Positions 16,531 through 25,421 of a stretch of DNA of 64,000 bases are shown piece after piece. The translations under genes were made by a program, and so were the position numbers. Positions within the stretch are counted from its first letter, which is position 1, and each line of letters begins with the position of its first letter. The DNA is from Solwaraspora sp. WMMD406. Its GTDB lineage: Bacteria > Actinomycetota > Actinomycetes > Mycobacteriales > Micromonosporaceae. Under the pieces are notes generated by a model. The model saw only the letters and a program-made list of their open reading frames with translations, was not told the DNA's origin and ran no database searches. The DNA is taken from assembly GCF_029626025.1 (NCBI RefSeq), contig NZ_JARUBF010000001.1, positions 3,782,001 to 3,846,000 on the forward strand, read 5' to 3'.

Positions 16531-19026
16531 TCAGGTGCCGGACAGGATCGCGAAGCCCCGGTTCCAGTTCTTGGCGTCCGTGGTCGGGTCGTAGTTCTTC
16601 TCGATGTTGCCGGCGGCGTCGACCGAGAACCAGAAGACCTTGGTGCCGTACGGCACCGTCAGGGTCTCCGCGCCCTCCCGGACCCCGGCGGCGGCGTACA
16701 GGGTGGACTCGTACGTCGGTTTGCCGCCGTCGAGGGTGTAGAAGACCGCCGCTGGTTCGCTCACCTCGAACTGGATGTCGACCATGCCCTCGGTCGCGCC
16801 GGGGGAGACCACCAGCGCGCTGGTCGGCCGCTTCTTGTCCTTGTCGTAGTCGCGGGCCACCCGCATCAGTTCGACCAGCCCGTTGGAATACTCCAGGGTC
16901 TGCTCGTGCGCCTCGGTCCAGGTGGGCTGGAACGAGGTGCCGACCTCGAAGTTCCAGGCGTAGATGCCGTACTTGTACCAGAGCATGTCCCCGGAGTTGC
17001 CGGCCGCCGAGTAGAGCACGTCGGCGATCGGCCCGGTCCGGGCCGGGGTCACCGCCAGGTTGCGGTGCCGCTTGATCGCGGTCAGAATCCGCGCCGACGA
17101 TCCCCAGAAGAACGACTCCTCGGCCAGGTTCGGGCGCGGCGCGGAGAGCCGGCCCGGCGTGGCGTAGGAGCCGGGCGACCACATGAAGTAGTTGCCCGAC
17201 GAGTGCAGGTTCATCGAGAACTTGATGTTGGGTCGGCTGGCCAGCCAGTCCAGGTTCTTGTTCTCCGGTTCCGACAGCTCGCTCGGGCCGGCGTAGACGT
17301 CACTGGTGCAGCTGGTCGACGCGCCCGAATAGCCGTCGAAAAGGCTGTACTCGGAGTAGTTGCGGTTGTTGTCCACGCCCCACGAGTTGCGGGCCAGCGC
17401 GTCGGTGGCCCCACCAGCGGCGCAGTGGTTGGTCATGCTGCGCCGTTGCGAGGCGAAGTCGTAGAACGAATAGTGCCCGCCGTCCGGGTTGATCGACGGG
17501 GCGATCCAGATGTCGAGCGTACGCAGCAGTCGCTTGGTGTTCTCGTCGGTGGCGTGGTTGCGCAGCAACCGCTCGGCGGTCTCGATCGTCACCAGCGGCG
17601 GCACCCATTCCCGGGCGTGTTCCTGGGCGTAGGCGAGCACCCCGGTGCGGGAACCGTCCCGGTACTTGCCGATCCGCAGCGCGTACACCGGGTGCGGGTC
17701 GCGGGAGACGGTGGCCGGCGCGCTCAGGTTGTCGCTCAACGCCGTCGGCGCGACCGGCGCCACCACGCCGTCGCCGACGCTGCCCCGATAGGTGTACGCG
17801 GTGACCAGGTCGCCCGCTGCCGCGTTGACCGCCGCCGCGACCTGGGCGGCGGTGCTGGTCACCGTGCCGGCGGCGTCGGTGCCCAGACCGACCCGTACGG
17901 CGGACCCGGTGACCGTGACGCTGAGCGTCTGGTCGGCGGCGCCGGGGTGGGCGAACTCGACGGTGACGTCGTTGCCGCCTTCATGGCCCCAGGCGTGCGA
18001 GTCGATCGCCACCCGGTTGGCGGTGGCGTTGCCGAGCACCGCCTGCGCCTTGCGTCGGTAGCCGTTGGTCTGGTACGGCAGTTCGACGACCTCGGCGAGG
18101 TGGGGGAACTCGTCAGCCAGTCGCTTGATCCGGTCGTACAACTCGGTCGGGGTCAGGTAGCTGGTGACGAAGTCCTTCTGATAGCCCGGACCTTCCGGCG
18201 CGTCCCCGGAGATCGGCAGCCACTCCTTGACCTGGGCGACCGCCACGTCACCGGTGGGGCTGGTGATCTGGATCCGGTCGGGTCGGGCGGTGACGACGGC
18301 CGCGCCCCGGTGGTAGAGGTACACCCCGGCGTCGACGAAGCGCGAGATGTTCTGGGTGCCGCCGGAGCCGAGGTCGGTGCCGGGGCCCGAGTCGCGGACC
18401 ACGCTCAGCGTGCTGCTGGAGGTCTGGCCCTGGGCCCATTTCGCCTCGACGGACAGCACCTGGTTGGTGCCGGAGGTGTAGTAGTCCGCCCGGATGATCC
18501 TGATGTCGGAGGCGCTGGAGTTCTGCTCGACCTGGGCGGTGAACGCCTGGTTGTCGGCTTCGTGCGCCGCGATGATCGACTCCCGTTCGGCGAGCCGGTC
18601 GTCGGTGTCATCGGAGTCGTACAGGGTCCGGCCGATCCGGTAGCCGGCCGACCGGAGCCCGGCGACCTCGTTGGGTGTCACCACCGCGTGCACCACGATG
18701 CCCGCCTCGGTCGCGGAGATGTGGTGGTCCAGGTCGACCCCGGTGGCGACCAGTTCGTCGAGTTCGTCGCGGTCGGCCACCATCACCTCCACGACGCTGG
18801 CCTGTTCGCCGGCGATCCGTTCGAGGGTGACCGGGACCGGCCGGTCCTCGTCGGGTGCGGCGGCGGTCACCGCGGTCGCGGGACTGGCCAGAATGACGCA
18901 GGCGGCCACCACGGCGATCGCCGCGACCAGGTTCCGGCGGGTCCGGGACGGGTGGCCCGGATGCGGAGCGGTCCGAAACGGCGAGACGAGGTTTCTTCGT
19001 GCCTGTGGCAGGTAAAAGGGGGACAT
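16531..19026 (-). CDS. Secreted M14 zinc carboxypeptidase with inserted domain
   Basis: An 831-residue secreted carboxypeptidase. The signal peptide is at about 28-57 (NLVAAIAVVAACVILASPATA). A propeptide-like region extends to about 285. The M14 domain has zinc ligands His470 and Glu473 (EHAREW), His608 (NLHSSGNY) and catalytic Glu694 (WNFEVG). Between the first M14 strands, residues about 328-445 form an insertion (starting AVLGNATANRV and ending PHPVYALRIG) rich in Val, Thr and Ala and likely a beta-sandwich, not seen in ordinary M14 enzymes. A C-terminal beta-sandwich (about 730-831) carries an FYTLDGGKPTYES repeat-like motif. The ATG at 19026 was chosen over the upstream 19164 because it fits the signal peptide and a palindrome lies just before it. 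Confidence 0.88.
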   Translation of the reverse strand: MSPFYLPQARRNLVSPFRTAPHPGHPSRTRRNLVAAIAVVAACVILASPATAVTAAAPDEDRPVPVTLERIAGEQASVVEVMVADRDELDELVATGVDLDHHISATEAGIVVHAVVTPNEVAGLRSAGYRIGRTLYDSDDTDDRLAERESIIAAHEADNQAFTAQVEQNSSASDIRIIRADYYTSGTNQVLSVEAKWAQGQTSSSTLSVVRDSGPGTDLGSGGTQNISRFVDAGVYLYHRGAAVVTARPDRIQITSPTGDVAVAQVKEWLPISGDAPEGPGYQKDFVTSYLTPTELYDRIKRLADEFPHLAEVVELPYQTNGYRRKAQAVLGNATANRVAIDSHAWGHEGGNDVTVEFAHPGAADQTLSVTVTGSAVRVGLGTDAAGTVTSTAAQVAAAVNAAAGDLVTAYTYRGSVGDGVVAPVAPTALSDNLSAPATVSRDPHPVYALRIGKYRDGSRTGVLAYAQEHAREWVPPLVTIETAERLLRNHATDENTKRLLRTLDIWIAPSINPDGGHYSFYDFASQRRSMTNHCAAGGATDALARNSWGVDNNRNYSEYSLFDGYSGASTSCTSDVYAGPSELSEPENKNLDWLASRPNIKFSMNLHSSGNYFMWSPGSYATPGRLSAPRPNLAEESFFWGSSARILTAIKRHRNLAVTPARTGPIADVLYSAAGNSGDMLWYKYGIYAWNFEVGTSFQPTWTEAHEQTLEYSNGLVELMRVARDYDKDKKRPTSALVVSPGATEGMVDIQFEVSEPAAVFYTLDGGKPTYESTLYAAAGVREGAETLTVPYGTKVFWFSVDAAGNIEKNYDPTTDAKNWNRGFAILSGT

Positions 19027-19049
19027 TGTGCGCTGCCTTTCACGTGCGG

Positions 19050-19068
19050 TGCCACTGATCGAGTGGCA
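19050..19068. promoter_or_regulatory. Inverted repeat upstream of carboxypeptidase gene
   Basis: TGCCACT-GATCG-AGTGGCA has 7-bp perfect arms and is centred about 33 bp before the carboxypeptidase start. It is an operator or leader hairpin candidate. Confidence 0.4.
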
Positions 19069-19420
19069 TGCAGGGCGAAGTACCGACATCCGCGACGGAC
19101 CGGAGGGGTCGACGGCCTGACACGGCCGCGTCGTTCGGGGCTGCCAGCACTCCGTCCCCGGCATGCGGCAACCGTCAGGGGCATCAGGGCGAAGGGCGAA
19201 TCAGCAGGCGGCGGCCGGTATGATGCGCCCATCCTGGACGTGGACGTAGTGATCTGTCAATGGGTGTCCGGTCTGGTCACCCGTTGTGACAACCGTCGGT
19301 CGGGCCGCCGGGTGACGGACCGCGCGAACCCGGTCCGGCACTCGGTCAGGTGCGCGTCCGGCACCCGGTCCGGCACCCGGTCCGGTACGTGTCCGACAAG
19401 GACCAACTCGACTGGCTGGA
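19069..19420. other. Divergent intergenic region
   Basis: This 350-bp spacer separates the carboxypeptidase and lipid-kinase genes. It holds no convincing coding sequence. It contains about three direct copies of CCGGCACCCGGT-like sequence at 19356-19384. Promoters for both genes should be here but no clear -35/-10 pair is visible. Confidence 0.5.
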
Positions 19421-20446
19421 GTGCCCGGCGTGGCCCACACTGACGCGGTGAACGAACAAGCGGTAGGTACGCGGCCCGGCGCGGTACGCAGCGCGGTGGT
19501 GGTCAACCCGGCCAAGGTCGACGACCTCGACGCGTTGCGGGCGACTGTCGACGGTGCGCTGGCCGAAGCGGGCTGGGCCGAGCCGCTGTGGTTCTCGACC
19601 ACGGTCGACGACCCGGGGGAGGGGCCGACCCGGCAGGCCGTCGACGCCGGTGTCGAGGTCGTCTTCGCCTGCGGCGGTGACGGCACCGTGATGTCCTGCG
19701 TCGCCGGACTGGTCGGTACGGACGTGGCGCTGGCCATCCTGCCGGCCGGCACCGGCAACCTGCTCGCCGCCAACCTCGGCCTGTCCACCGACCTCGCCGC
19801 CGGACTGGAGGTCGCCGTCGAACTCGGCCGGCGTCGACTCGACGTCGGTCAGCTCGACGACCGCTACTTCGTGGTGATGGCCGGCATGGGCTTCGACGCG
19901 AAGATGCTGGAGGCGACGTCGGAGAAGGCCAAGGCCCGGATCGGCTGGCCCGCGTACGTCGTCGGGGCACTGCGGCACCTGCGCGACCGGCCGATGCGCA
20001 TCCAGTTGCGGGTCGACGACGAGCCGGTGATCCGGACCCGGGCGCGGACCGTGCTCGTCGCCAACGTCGGCCGGTTGCAGGGCGGCGTCACCCTGCTCGC
20101 CGACGCCGAACCCGACGACGGCCTGCTCGACGTGGCGGTGCTGACTCCCCGTACGGTCGGGCATTGGTTGACGCTGGGCTGGGCGCTGCTGCGCCGCCGG
20201 GACCGGGTGCCGCGGATGCGGGTCCACCGGGGTCGGGAGATCACGATCTCCAGCGACCGGGACCAGCCCCGCGAACTCGACGGCGATCTGATCGCACCGG
20301 GTCGCCGCCTCGTGGTCAGGATCCGGCCGGGCGCGCTCCTGCTGTGCGTGCCCCGCCCGGCCGGTGACCCGGACCTGACCGTCGACGCCGGCGCGGCGGC
20401 CCGGCGCGGGGCGGATCTCGTCGAACGGGCCCAGGACGAGCACTGA
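19421..20446 (+). CDS. Diacylglycerol kinase-family lipid kinase
   Basis: A 341-residue soluble lipid kinase of the DAGK/YegS group. The nucleotide-binding GGDGT motif is at 85-89, followed by LPAGTGNLLAANLG (102-115), the typical catalytic-domain signature. The C-terminal beta-sandwich contains the VANVGRLQGGVTLLADAEPDDGLLDV stretch (read in pieces), which closes the fold. It would phosphorylate diacylglycerol or a related lipid alcohol at the inner membrane face. The first start is GTG 19421; in-frame GTGs at 19430 and 19448 are equally possible. The next gene follows after 24 bp. Confidence 0.88.
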   Translation: MPGVAHTDAVNEQAVGTRPGAVRSAVVVNPAKVDDLDALRATVDGALAEAGWAEPLWFSTTVDDPGEGPTRQAVDAGVEVVFACGGDGTVMSCVAGLVGTDVALAILPAGTGNLLAANLGLSTDLAAGLEVAVELGRRRLDVGQLDDRYFVVMAGMGFDAKMLEATSEKAKARIGWPAYVVGALRHLRDRPMRIQLRVDDEPVIRTRARTVLVANVGRLQGGVTLLADAEPDDGLLDVAVLTPRTVGHWLTLGWALLRRRDRVPRMRVHRGREITISSDRDQPRELDGDLIAPGRRLVVRIRPGALLLCVPRPAGDPDLTVDAGAAARRGADLVERAQDEH

Positions 20447-20470
20447 CCAGGTCCCCGTGCCGGGGCAGGT

Positions 20471-21160
20471 GTGGCCGGCGACGGTCGGGGTACCCGCCGT
20501 CTTGTGGCCCTGAACACACCGGTACGGGTGCCCGCCACCGGCGTCGTCCTCGACGCCGACGTGACGGTGCCGCCGGACGCGCGGGCGGTGGTGGTGTTCG
20601 CGCACGGCAGCGGTAGCTCCCGGCTGAGCCCGCGCAACCGTACGGTCGCCGAGCGGCTCACCGCCGACGGCCTGGCGACCGTGCTGACCGACCTGTTGAC
20701 CCGCGAGGAGGCCGGCGTGGATGCGGTCACCGCCGAGTTGCGCTTCGACGTGTCGTTGCTGGCCGGGCGACTCACCGAGGTCGTCGACTGGGTCGGTGAC
20801 CAACCCGGTCTCGGCGCTCTGCCGCTGGGTCTGTTCGGGGCCAGCACCGGCGCTGCCGCCGCGCTGATCACCGCCGCCGCCAGGCCGGACCGGGTACGGG
20901 CGGTGGTGTCCCGGGGAGGCCGCCCTGATCTGGCCGGCGACGGGCTGCCCGAGGTGCGTGCCCCGGTGCTGCTGATCGTCGGGGAGCGGGACCCTCAGGT
21001 CCGGCAGCTCAACGCGGTCGCCGCGACGGCGTTGCCGGCGTTGCCGGTGCCCCCGGTCCTGCGGGTCGTGCCGGGCGCGACGCACCTGTTCGTGGAACCC
21101 GGCACCCTCGAACAGGCCGCCGCGATGGCCGCCGACTGGTTCGGCACCCACCTCGCCTGA
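20471..21160 (+). CDS. Dienelactone hydrolase-like alpha/beta hydrolase
   Basis: A 229-residue alpha/beta hydrolase of the DLH group. The nucleophile Ser125 is in FGASTGA, the acid is in VGERDPQV and the base in GATHLF. The AHGSGSSRLSPRN loop near residue 45 is characteristic of the subgroup often encoded next to phosphoribosyltransferases. Start GTG 20471 lies 24 bp after the lipid-kinase stop, so the two are probably co-transcribed. Substrate unknown; the family hydrolyses small esters or lactones. Confidence 0.82.
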   Translation: MAGDGRGTRRLVALNTPVRVPATGVVLDADVTVPPDARAVVVFAHGSGSSRLSPRNRTVAERLTADGLATVLTDLLTREEAGVDAVTAELRFDVSLLAGRLTEVVDWVGDQPGLGALPLGLFGASTGAAAALITAAARPDRVRAVVSRGGRPDLAGDGLPEVRAPVLLIVGERDPQVRQLNAVAATALPALPVPPVLRVVPGATHLFVEPGTLEQAAAMAADWFGTHLA

Positions 21161-21255
21161 CCGCGTCCCTGTCGGCCGCGCGCAGTGGGGTCGCCGGGGG
21201 CCAGGATTCACCTGGCCGAAACCCGTCGGGTGCCGGCCGTCGGTACTCTCCGAGC

Positions 21256-23496
21256 ATTCTCGACGACATCGACCCGTTCATCGGCACCGCCGCGACCGAT
21301 CTGCCCCGGCCTCGTGGCCTGGCCGCCACCTGGTGGTGGCCGAAACCGCAGGTGGGCAACACTCATCCGGGTGCCACGTCGCCGCTGGGCATGGTGTCGG
21401 CCTGCGCGTACTCGGGTGCCTATCCGACCGGCTACGGTCGCTACGCCAAAAACACCGAGGGCGTACCCGAGGAGATGTTCGACCGGCTGCAGGCGTCCGG
21501 GTTCACCCACTTCCAGCAGTCCGGCACCGGGGCGATCCGTAAGTACTACAACTACGTCCGGGTCACCCCGATGTTGGAGCCGCTCGACGCACTCGGGCAG
21601 GCCTGGCCCCTGCACGACGAGGTCGCCACGGCCGGCTACTACGCGGCGACCCTGGACACCGGGGTGCGCTGTGAGATCACCGTCGGCGAAAAGGTCGCGG
21701 TGCACCGCTACACCTTCCCGGAGCACCGCAACGCCCGAGTCGTGATCGACCTGTCCTGCGGCGGGCTGGACATCGAGATCGGCCGTACGGTGCCGCTGCG
21801 AGCCCAGGCCGAAAGCATGGGGCACGGCCGGGCGCAGGGCACCGTGGTGATGGAAGGCGTCCCGCTGTCGGTCTACCTGGAGGTCGACAGCCCGGGTTGG
21901 CGGCAGATGCTGTGGTACGACCGGCGGCTGATCGACGGCGGCACCCGGCTGGACTTCGACAGCATCCGGCACACCACGCTGCGCCCGTTCGGCATGCTGT
22001 TCATGGGGCCGGTCGCCGCCGGGCAGACCGTCGAGGTGCGGCTCGGCTTCTCGCTGCGCGGCTGCGACCAGGCCCGGCAGAACCTGGAACGGGAATGCTG
22101 GCTGGCCCAGCCCGGCTTCGACGAGGTGCACGCTGCCACCCGGGTCCGGTGGGCGCAGCACGTCGACCGGGTCCAGGTCGACGGCGGTACGCCCGCCCGC
22201 CGTACGGTGATGGCGACCGCGCTGTACCACTCGCTGATCAAGCCGTGTTTCGCCGACGACGAAAGCCCGTTCTGGCCGACGTCCGGCCCGTACGCGTTCG
22301 ACATCTGCACCATGTGGGACATCTACAAGACGCAGCTGCCGCTGCTCGCCGCGATCGTCCCGCACCGGGCGAGCGACCTGCTGGAGTCGCTGATCCGGGT
22401 CTGCGAGGAGGAAGGCAACTTCCCGATCGGCTACCGGATGGCGCGCGGCGCCGACCGGTTCTTCCGGCAGGCGAGCGCCCTGGCGCACACCGCGTTGGCC
22501 GACGCCCACGCGCTCGGCCGGCCAGGCGTCGACTGGAGTTGGGCGTTGGCGCACATGGTCGACGACCTGCGCCGACTGTACGGCGAGGACTTCTTCGAAC
22601 ACGGCCTGGTGCATCCGATCTCGCACACCCTCGACCTCGCCTACGCGTACCACTGCACCGCCCAGGTGGCGCGGGCGCTCAACGACCAGCGGCTCGCCGA
22701 CGACCTCGACCGGCGCAGCCGGCAGTGGGTCAACGCCTTCGACCCGGCGACCGGCCTGCTGCGCGACTCGGAGTTCTACGAGGGCGGCAAGTGGAACTAC
22801 TCGTTCCGGCTGCTGCACGACATGGCTTCGCGGATCGCCCTGGCCGGCGGCGACACGGCGTTCGTCGACAAGCTCGACCGGTTCTTCGGCTTCGGGGCCG
22901 CGCCGGTCGTGCAGCCGGGTCGGCGTCCGCCGCTGACGGAGATGGCCGCCGGGTACGCGCTGCACCGGTTCGAAGGGCTGAACAACGAACCCGACATGGA
23001 AGCCCCCTGGGCCTACCACTACGCCGGCCGGCCCGACCGGACCGCCCAGGTGGTGAAGTCGGCGTTGACCTGGCAGTTCGGCACCGGGCCGGGGGGTCTG
23101 CCGGGCAACGACGACTCCGGCGGGCTCAGCTCCTGGTACGTGTGGGCCTCACTCGGGCTGTTCCCGGTCGCCGGGCAGAGCCTGTTTCTGATCAACACCC
23201 CCGCGTTCGAGCGGGCCGCCATCCGGGTCGGCGATGAGGAGTTCGTCATCGAGACGACCGGCCACCGCGAGACGCCGATCGGCGTCGACGGGGTCGACGC
23301 CGAACCGGCACCGCAGTACGTCCAGTCGGCCACCTTCAACGGCGAACCGCTGCACACCACCCATTTGAACGCCGCCGACGTGCACCGCGGCGGCCGGTTG
23401 CACCTGCGGTTGGGGCCGCGGCCGTCGGGTTGGGGATGCGAGAGCCGTCCACCGTCCCTGCCCGCGCCGCGCGCCAGCCCGAAGGAAAACCCATGA
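21256..23496 (+). CDS. GH92 alpha-mannosidase-like glycoside hydrolase, start unresolved
   Basis: A GH92 protein of about 746 residues; the family removes alpha-linked mannose with Ca2+. The N-terminal signature DIDPFIGTA (from 21262) leads to QVGNTHPGATSPLGMV. Later motifs are NNEPDMEAPWAYHYAGRP (catalytic Glu region) and GNDDSGGLSSWYVWASLG (paired Asp). No ATG, GTG or TTG exists in this frame before the DPFIG motif; the first is GTG 21352, which would delete the first conserved strand. Initiation at ATT 21256, another weak codon, or a nearby frameshift must be assumed. There is no signal peptide, so the enzyme is cytosolic. Its stop overlaps the next start (ATGA), coupling it to a glycosyltransferase. 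Confidence 0.8.
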   Translation: MLDDIDPFIGTAATDLPRPRGLAATWWWPKPQVGNTHPGATSPLGMVSACAYSGAYPTGYGRYAKNTEGVPEEMFDRLQASGFTHFQQSGTGAIRKYYNYVRVTPMLEPLDALGQAWPLHDEVATAGYYAATLDTGVRCEITVGEKVAVHRYTFPEHRNARVVIDLSCGGLDIEIGRTVPLRAQAESMGHGRAQGTVVMEGVPLSVYLEVDSPGWRQMLWYDRRLIDGGTRLDFDSIRHTTLRPFGMLFMGPVAAGQTVEVRLGFSLRGCDQARQNLERECWLAQPGFDEVHAATRVRWAQHVDRVQVDGGTPARRTVMATALYHSLIKPCFADDESPFWPTSGPYAFDICTMWDIYKTQLPLLAAIVPHRASDLLESLIRVCEEEGNFPIGYRMARGADRFFRQASALAHTALADAHALGRPGVDWSWALAHMVDDLRRLYGEDFFEHGLVHPISHTLDLAYAYHCTAQVARALNDQRLADDLDRRSRQWVNAFDPATGLLRDSEFYEGGKWNYSFRLLHDMASRIALAGGDTAFVDKLDRFFGFGAAPVVQPGRRPPLTEMAAGYALHRFEGLNNEPDMEAPWAYHYAGRPDRTAQVVKSALTWQFGTGPGGLPGNDDSGGLSSWYVWASLGLFPVAGQSLFLINTPAFERAAIRVGDEEFVIETTGHRETPIGVDGVDAEPAPQYVQSATFNGEPLHTTHLNAADVHRGGRLHLRLGPRPSGWGCESRPPSLPAPRASPKENP

Positions 23497-24887
23497 CCAG
23501 ACCGTCCCGCCGCCTCGTCATCGTCGTCCGCGCCGACCCGGTGATCTGCGGCCATTCGGGGGAGGCCCGTAACCTCGCCGAGGTCGCGTTGACCCGTGGC
23601 TTCGACGACGTACGGCTGCTGACCTGGCCGATTCCGGCGCTGCAGGCGGCCGGGTTGCCGCTGAAGCCGCTGGACCGGCTGCTGCCGTACAGCCCGGGGA
23701 TCACGGTGGAACGGCCGGAGCCGGTCGGCGACTACCGGGTGCCCGACGGCCGGCACCTCGCCGGGCTGACCGGCCGCCTGGTCGAACTGCTCGCCGACGG
23801 TGTGCCGACGGTGTGCCTGTCGATGTATCTGGTGCCGCACACGACGGTGGTCAACGACGCGGTGGCGGCGGCGCGGGCGGCCGGCTTCGCGCCGGACGTA
23901 CGCACGATCGCCAAGGCGGTCGGCTCCGACGTCACCAACGTGATCATGTCCTGCCTGCGGGAGGGGCAGCTCGGTGCCGCCACGGTCCTGTTCACGACGT
24001 TCCTGGCCAGTGACGAACTCGTCGCGGTGTCGGACTACACCCGGGACGAGATCGTCGCCTCGGCGGAGCAGGTCGACGCCCGCTGCGGCACCCGGTTCGC
24101 CGAGGAGTGCCGCCGCCGGGTGACCGTCAGCTATCCGCCGATCGACACCTCGGCGTACCTCGATCCGGATCCGGCGGCGGTGGACGCCGCGCTCGCCCGA
24201 CGGGGCCTGAAACGGGGCGGCTACCTGCTGTTCCTGTCCCGGGTGGCCCGGGCCAAGGGCATCTACGACCTGGTCATCGCGTACGGGCAGATGCGCTGCC
24301 GCGAACAGGTGCGGCTGGTCGTCGCCGGCACCGGGCCGGCGCTGGAGCACGTACAGGCGATGTCGAAGGAAGACGACCAGATCACCTTCCTCACCGACGT
24401 CGACGACACCGAGAAGCCGCTGCTGATGGCCGGGTGCGCGGCGTACGTGCTGCCCACCAAGCCGGAGCCGGACTTCGTCGAGACGTTCGGCATCGCGTTG
24501 GCGGAGAAGATGCTCGCCGGTGGCGGGCCGATCGTGACGACCCTGACCGGTGGCACCGGCGAGGCGGTCGGTGACACGGCCGTCATCGTCGAGCCGGGGG
24601 ACATCGTCGCGCTGGCCGAGACGGTCGACCGGGTCGTGTTGGAGATGCCGGCGGAGGAGAAGGCCGACCTGGAGCGGCGCGCCAGGGCGTACGCGATGGC
24701 TTTCGACCGGGTCGCCGTCTTCGACGGCTTGTTCGACGCGGCGTCGCACCCGGTGGCGCCGGTGCCGACTCCGGTGCCGGCACCGGTGCCGATCTCCACG
24801 CCGACGACGCTCTCGCCGATCCCACCGGCCGTGTCGACGATCCCACCGGCCGTGTCGACGCTCCCGCCGGGCGTCCCGACCGGGTGA
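23493..24887 (+). CDS. GT4-like glycosyltransferase
   Basis: A 464-residue GT-B glycosyltransferase. The N-terminal half begins with VIVVRADPVICGHSGEARNLAEVA; the C-terminal half has the sugar-nucleotide region LFLSRVARAKGIYDLV, LVVAGTGPALE and the acidic FVETFGIALAEKML (EX7E type). The C-terminal tail of about 35 residues consists of Pro/Thr/Ser repeats (IPPAVST units) and is probably disordered. The start overlaps the GH92 stop by 4 bp and has GAAGGAAAA upstream. Coupling with a mannosidase and a debranching-like enzyme suggests work on a mannose- or glucose-containing glycan, but donor and acceptor are unknown. Confidence 0.82.
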   Translation: MTRPSRRLVIVVRADPVICGHSGEARNLAEVALTRGFDDVRLLTWPIPALQAAGLPLKPLDRLLPYSPGITVERPEPVGDYRVPDGRHLAGLTGRLVELLADGVPTVCLSMYLVPHTTVVNDAVAAARAAGFAPDVRTIAKAVGSDVTNVIMSCLREGQLGAATVLFTTFLASDELVAVSDYTRDEIVASAEQVDARCGTRFAEECRRRVTVSYPPIDTSAYLDPDPAAVDAALARRGLKRGGYLLFLSRVARAKGIYDLVIAYGQMRCREQVRLVVAGTGPALEHVQAMSKEDDQITFLTDVDDTEKPLLMAGCAAYVLPTKPEPDFVETFGIALAEKMLAGGGPIVTTLTGGTGEAVGDTAVIVEPGDIVALAETVDRVVLEMPAEEKADLERRARAYAMAFDRVAVFDGLFDAASHPVAPVPTPVPAPVPISTPTTLSPIPPAVSTIPPAVSTLPPGVPTG

Positions 24888-24962
24888 ATCCGGGGGGATC
24901 CGGCGGCCGGTAGCCCGCTCGTCAAGCCAGACTCACGTCGAGGGACGACGCGGGGGGTGACG

Positions 24963-25421
24963 ATGTCGGCGACGGCGCGGGCCTTCTTCGCAGCGCTCGA
25001 CAGCGGGGCGTCGCGGCCGGTGCCGCCGGGACTGGACGGCACCCTCCGCTTCGACGTACGCGACGACGACCGCGACGTGCCCGACCGCGACGTGCCCGAC
25101 CGCGACGATGAGGATCGCGACACGCATTGGCGGCTGCGGTTTCACGGCGGCCAGGTGCACGCGGAGGAGTCCGACGCCGACGCCGACTGCGTGGTCTCGA
25201 TCGACAGCGCATTGTTCGACCGGATCCTGCGCGGTGAGGAGCGGATCGAGCCGGCGTTCATCCGGTACGCGTACACCGTCGAAGGGCTGTTTCCGCTCCT
25301 GCTGGGCGTCCGGTGGATCCTGCCGGACACCGTTGGGGCACGCCGTCCCCGCGAGCTGACCCGGCGTCGCCCGGAGTCGGTCCGCACGGAGTTGGCCCGA
25401 CGCGGCGACGGTGACTGGTGA
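24963..25421 (+). CDS. SCP2-like (sterol carrier fold) protein
   Basis: A 152-residue protein fitting the SCP2 fold: LRFDVRDDD, then HWRLRFHGGQVHAEESDADADCVVSIDSALFDRILRGE (read in pieces), and a hydrophobic C-terminal helix ending LLLGVRWILP. An acidic insertion of repeated RDVPD units (about residues 36-54) is peculiar to this copy. SCP2 domains bind lipids or acyl-CoA. ATG 24963 follows a GGGGGG site. Its stop overlaps the next gene (GTGA), so it is coupled to the debranching-like enzyme. It has no signal peptide. Confidence 0.65.
   Translation: MSATARAFFAALDSGASRPVPPGLDGTLRFDVRDDDRDVPDRDVPDRDDEDRDTHWRLRFHGGQVHAEESDADADCVVSIDSALFDRILRGEERIEPAFIRYAYTVEGLFPLLLGVRWILPDTVGARRPRELTRRRPESVRTELARRGDGDW

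Noticed and set aside
19027-19420. Small open frames between the carboxypeptidase and lipid-kinase genes
   Set aside because: None has a ribosome site, family match or plausible composition; they are extensions of neighbouring shadow frames.
15832-19443. A 1203-codon plus-strand frame opposite the peptidase genes
   Set aside because: Shadow of the M23 and M14 genes; no recognisable domain and extreme Arg/Gly/Val composition.
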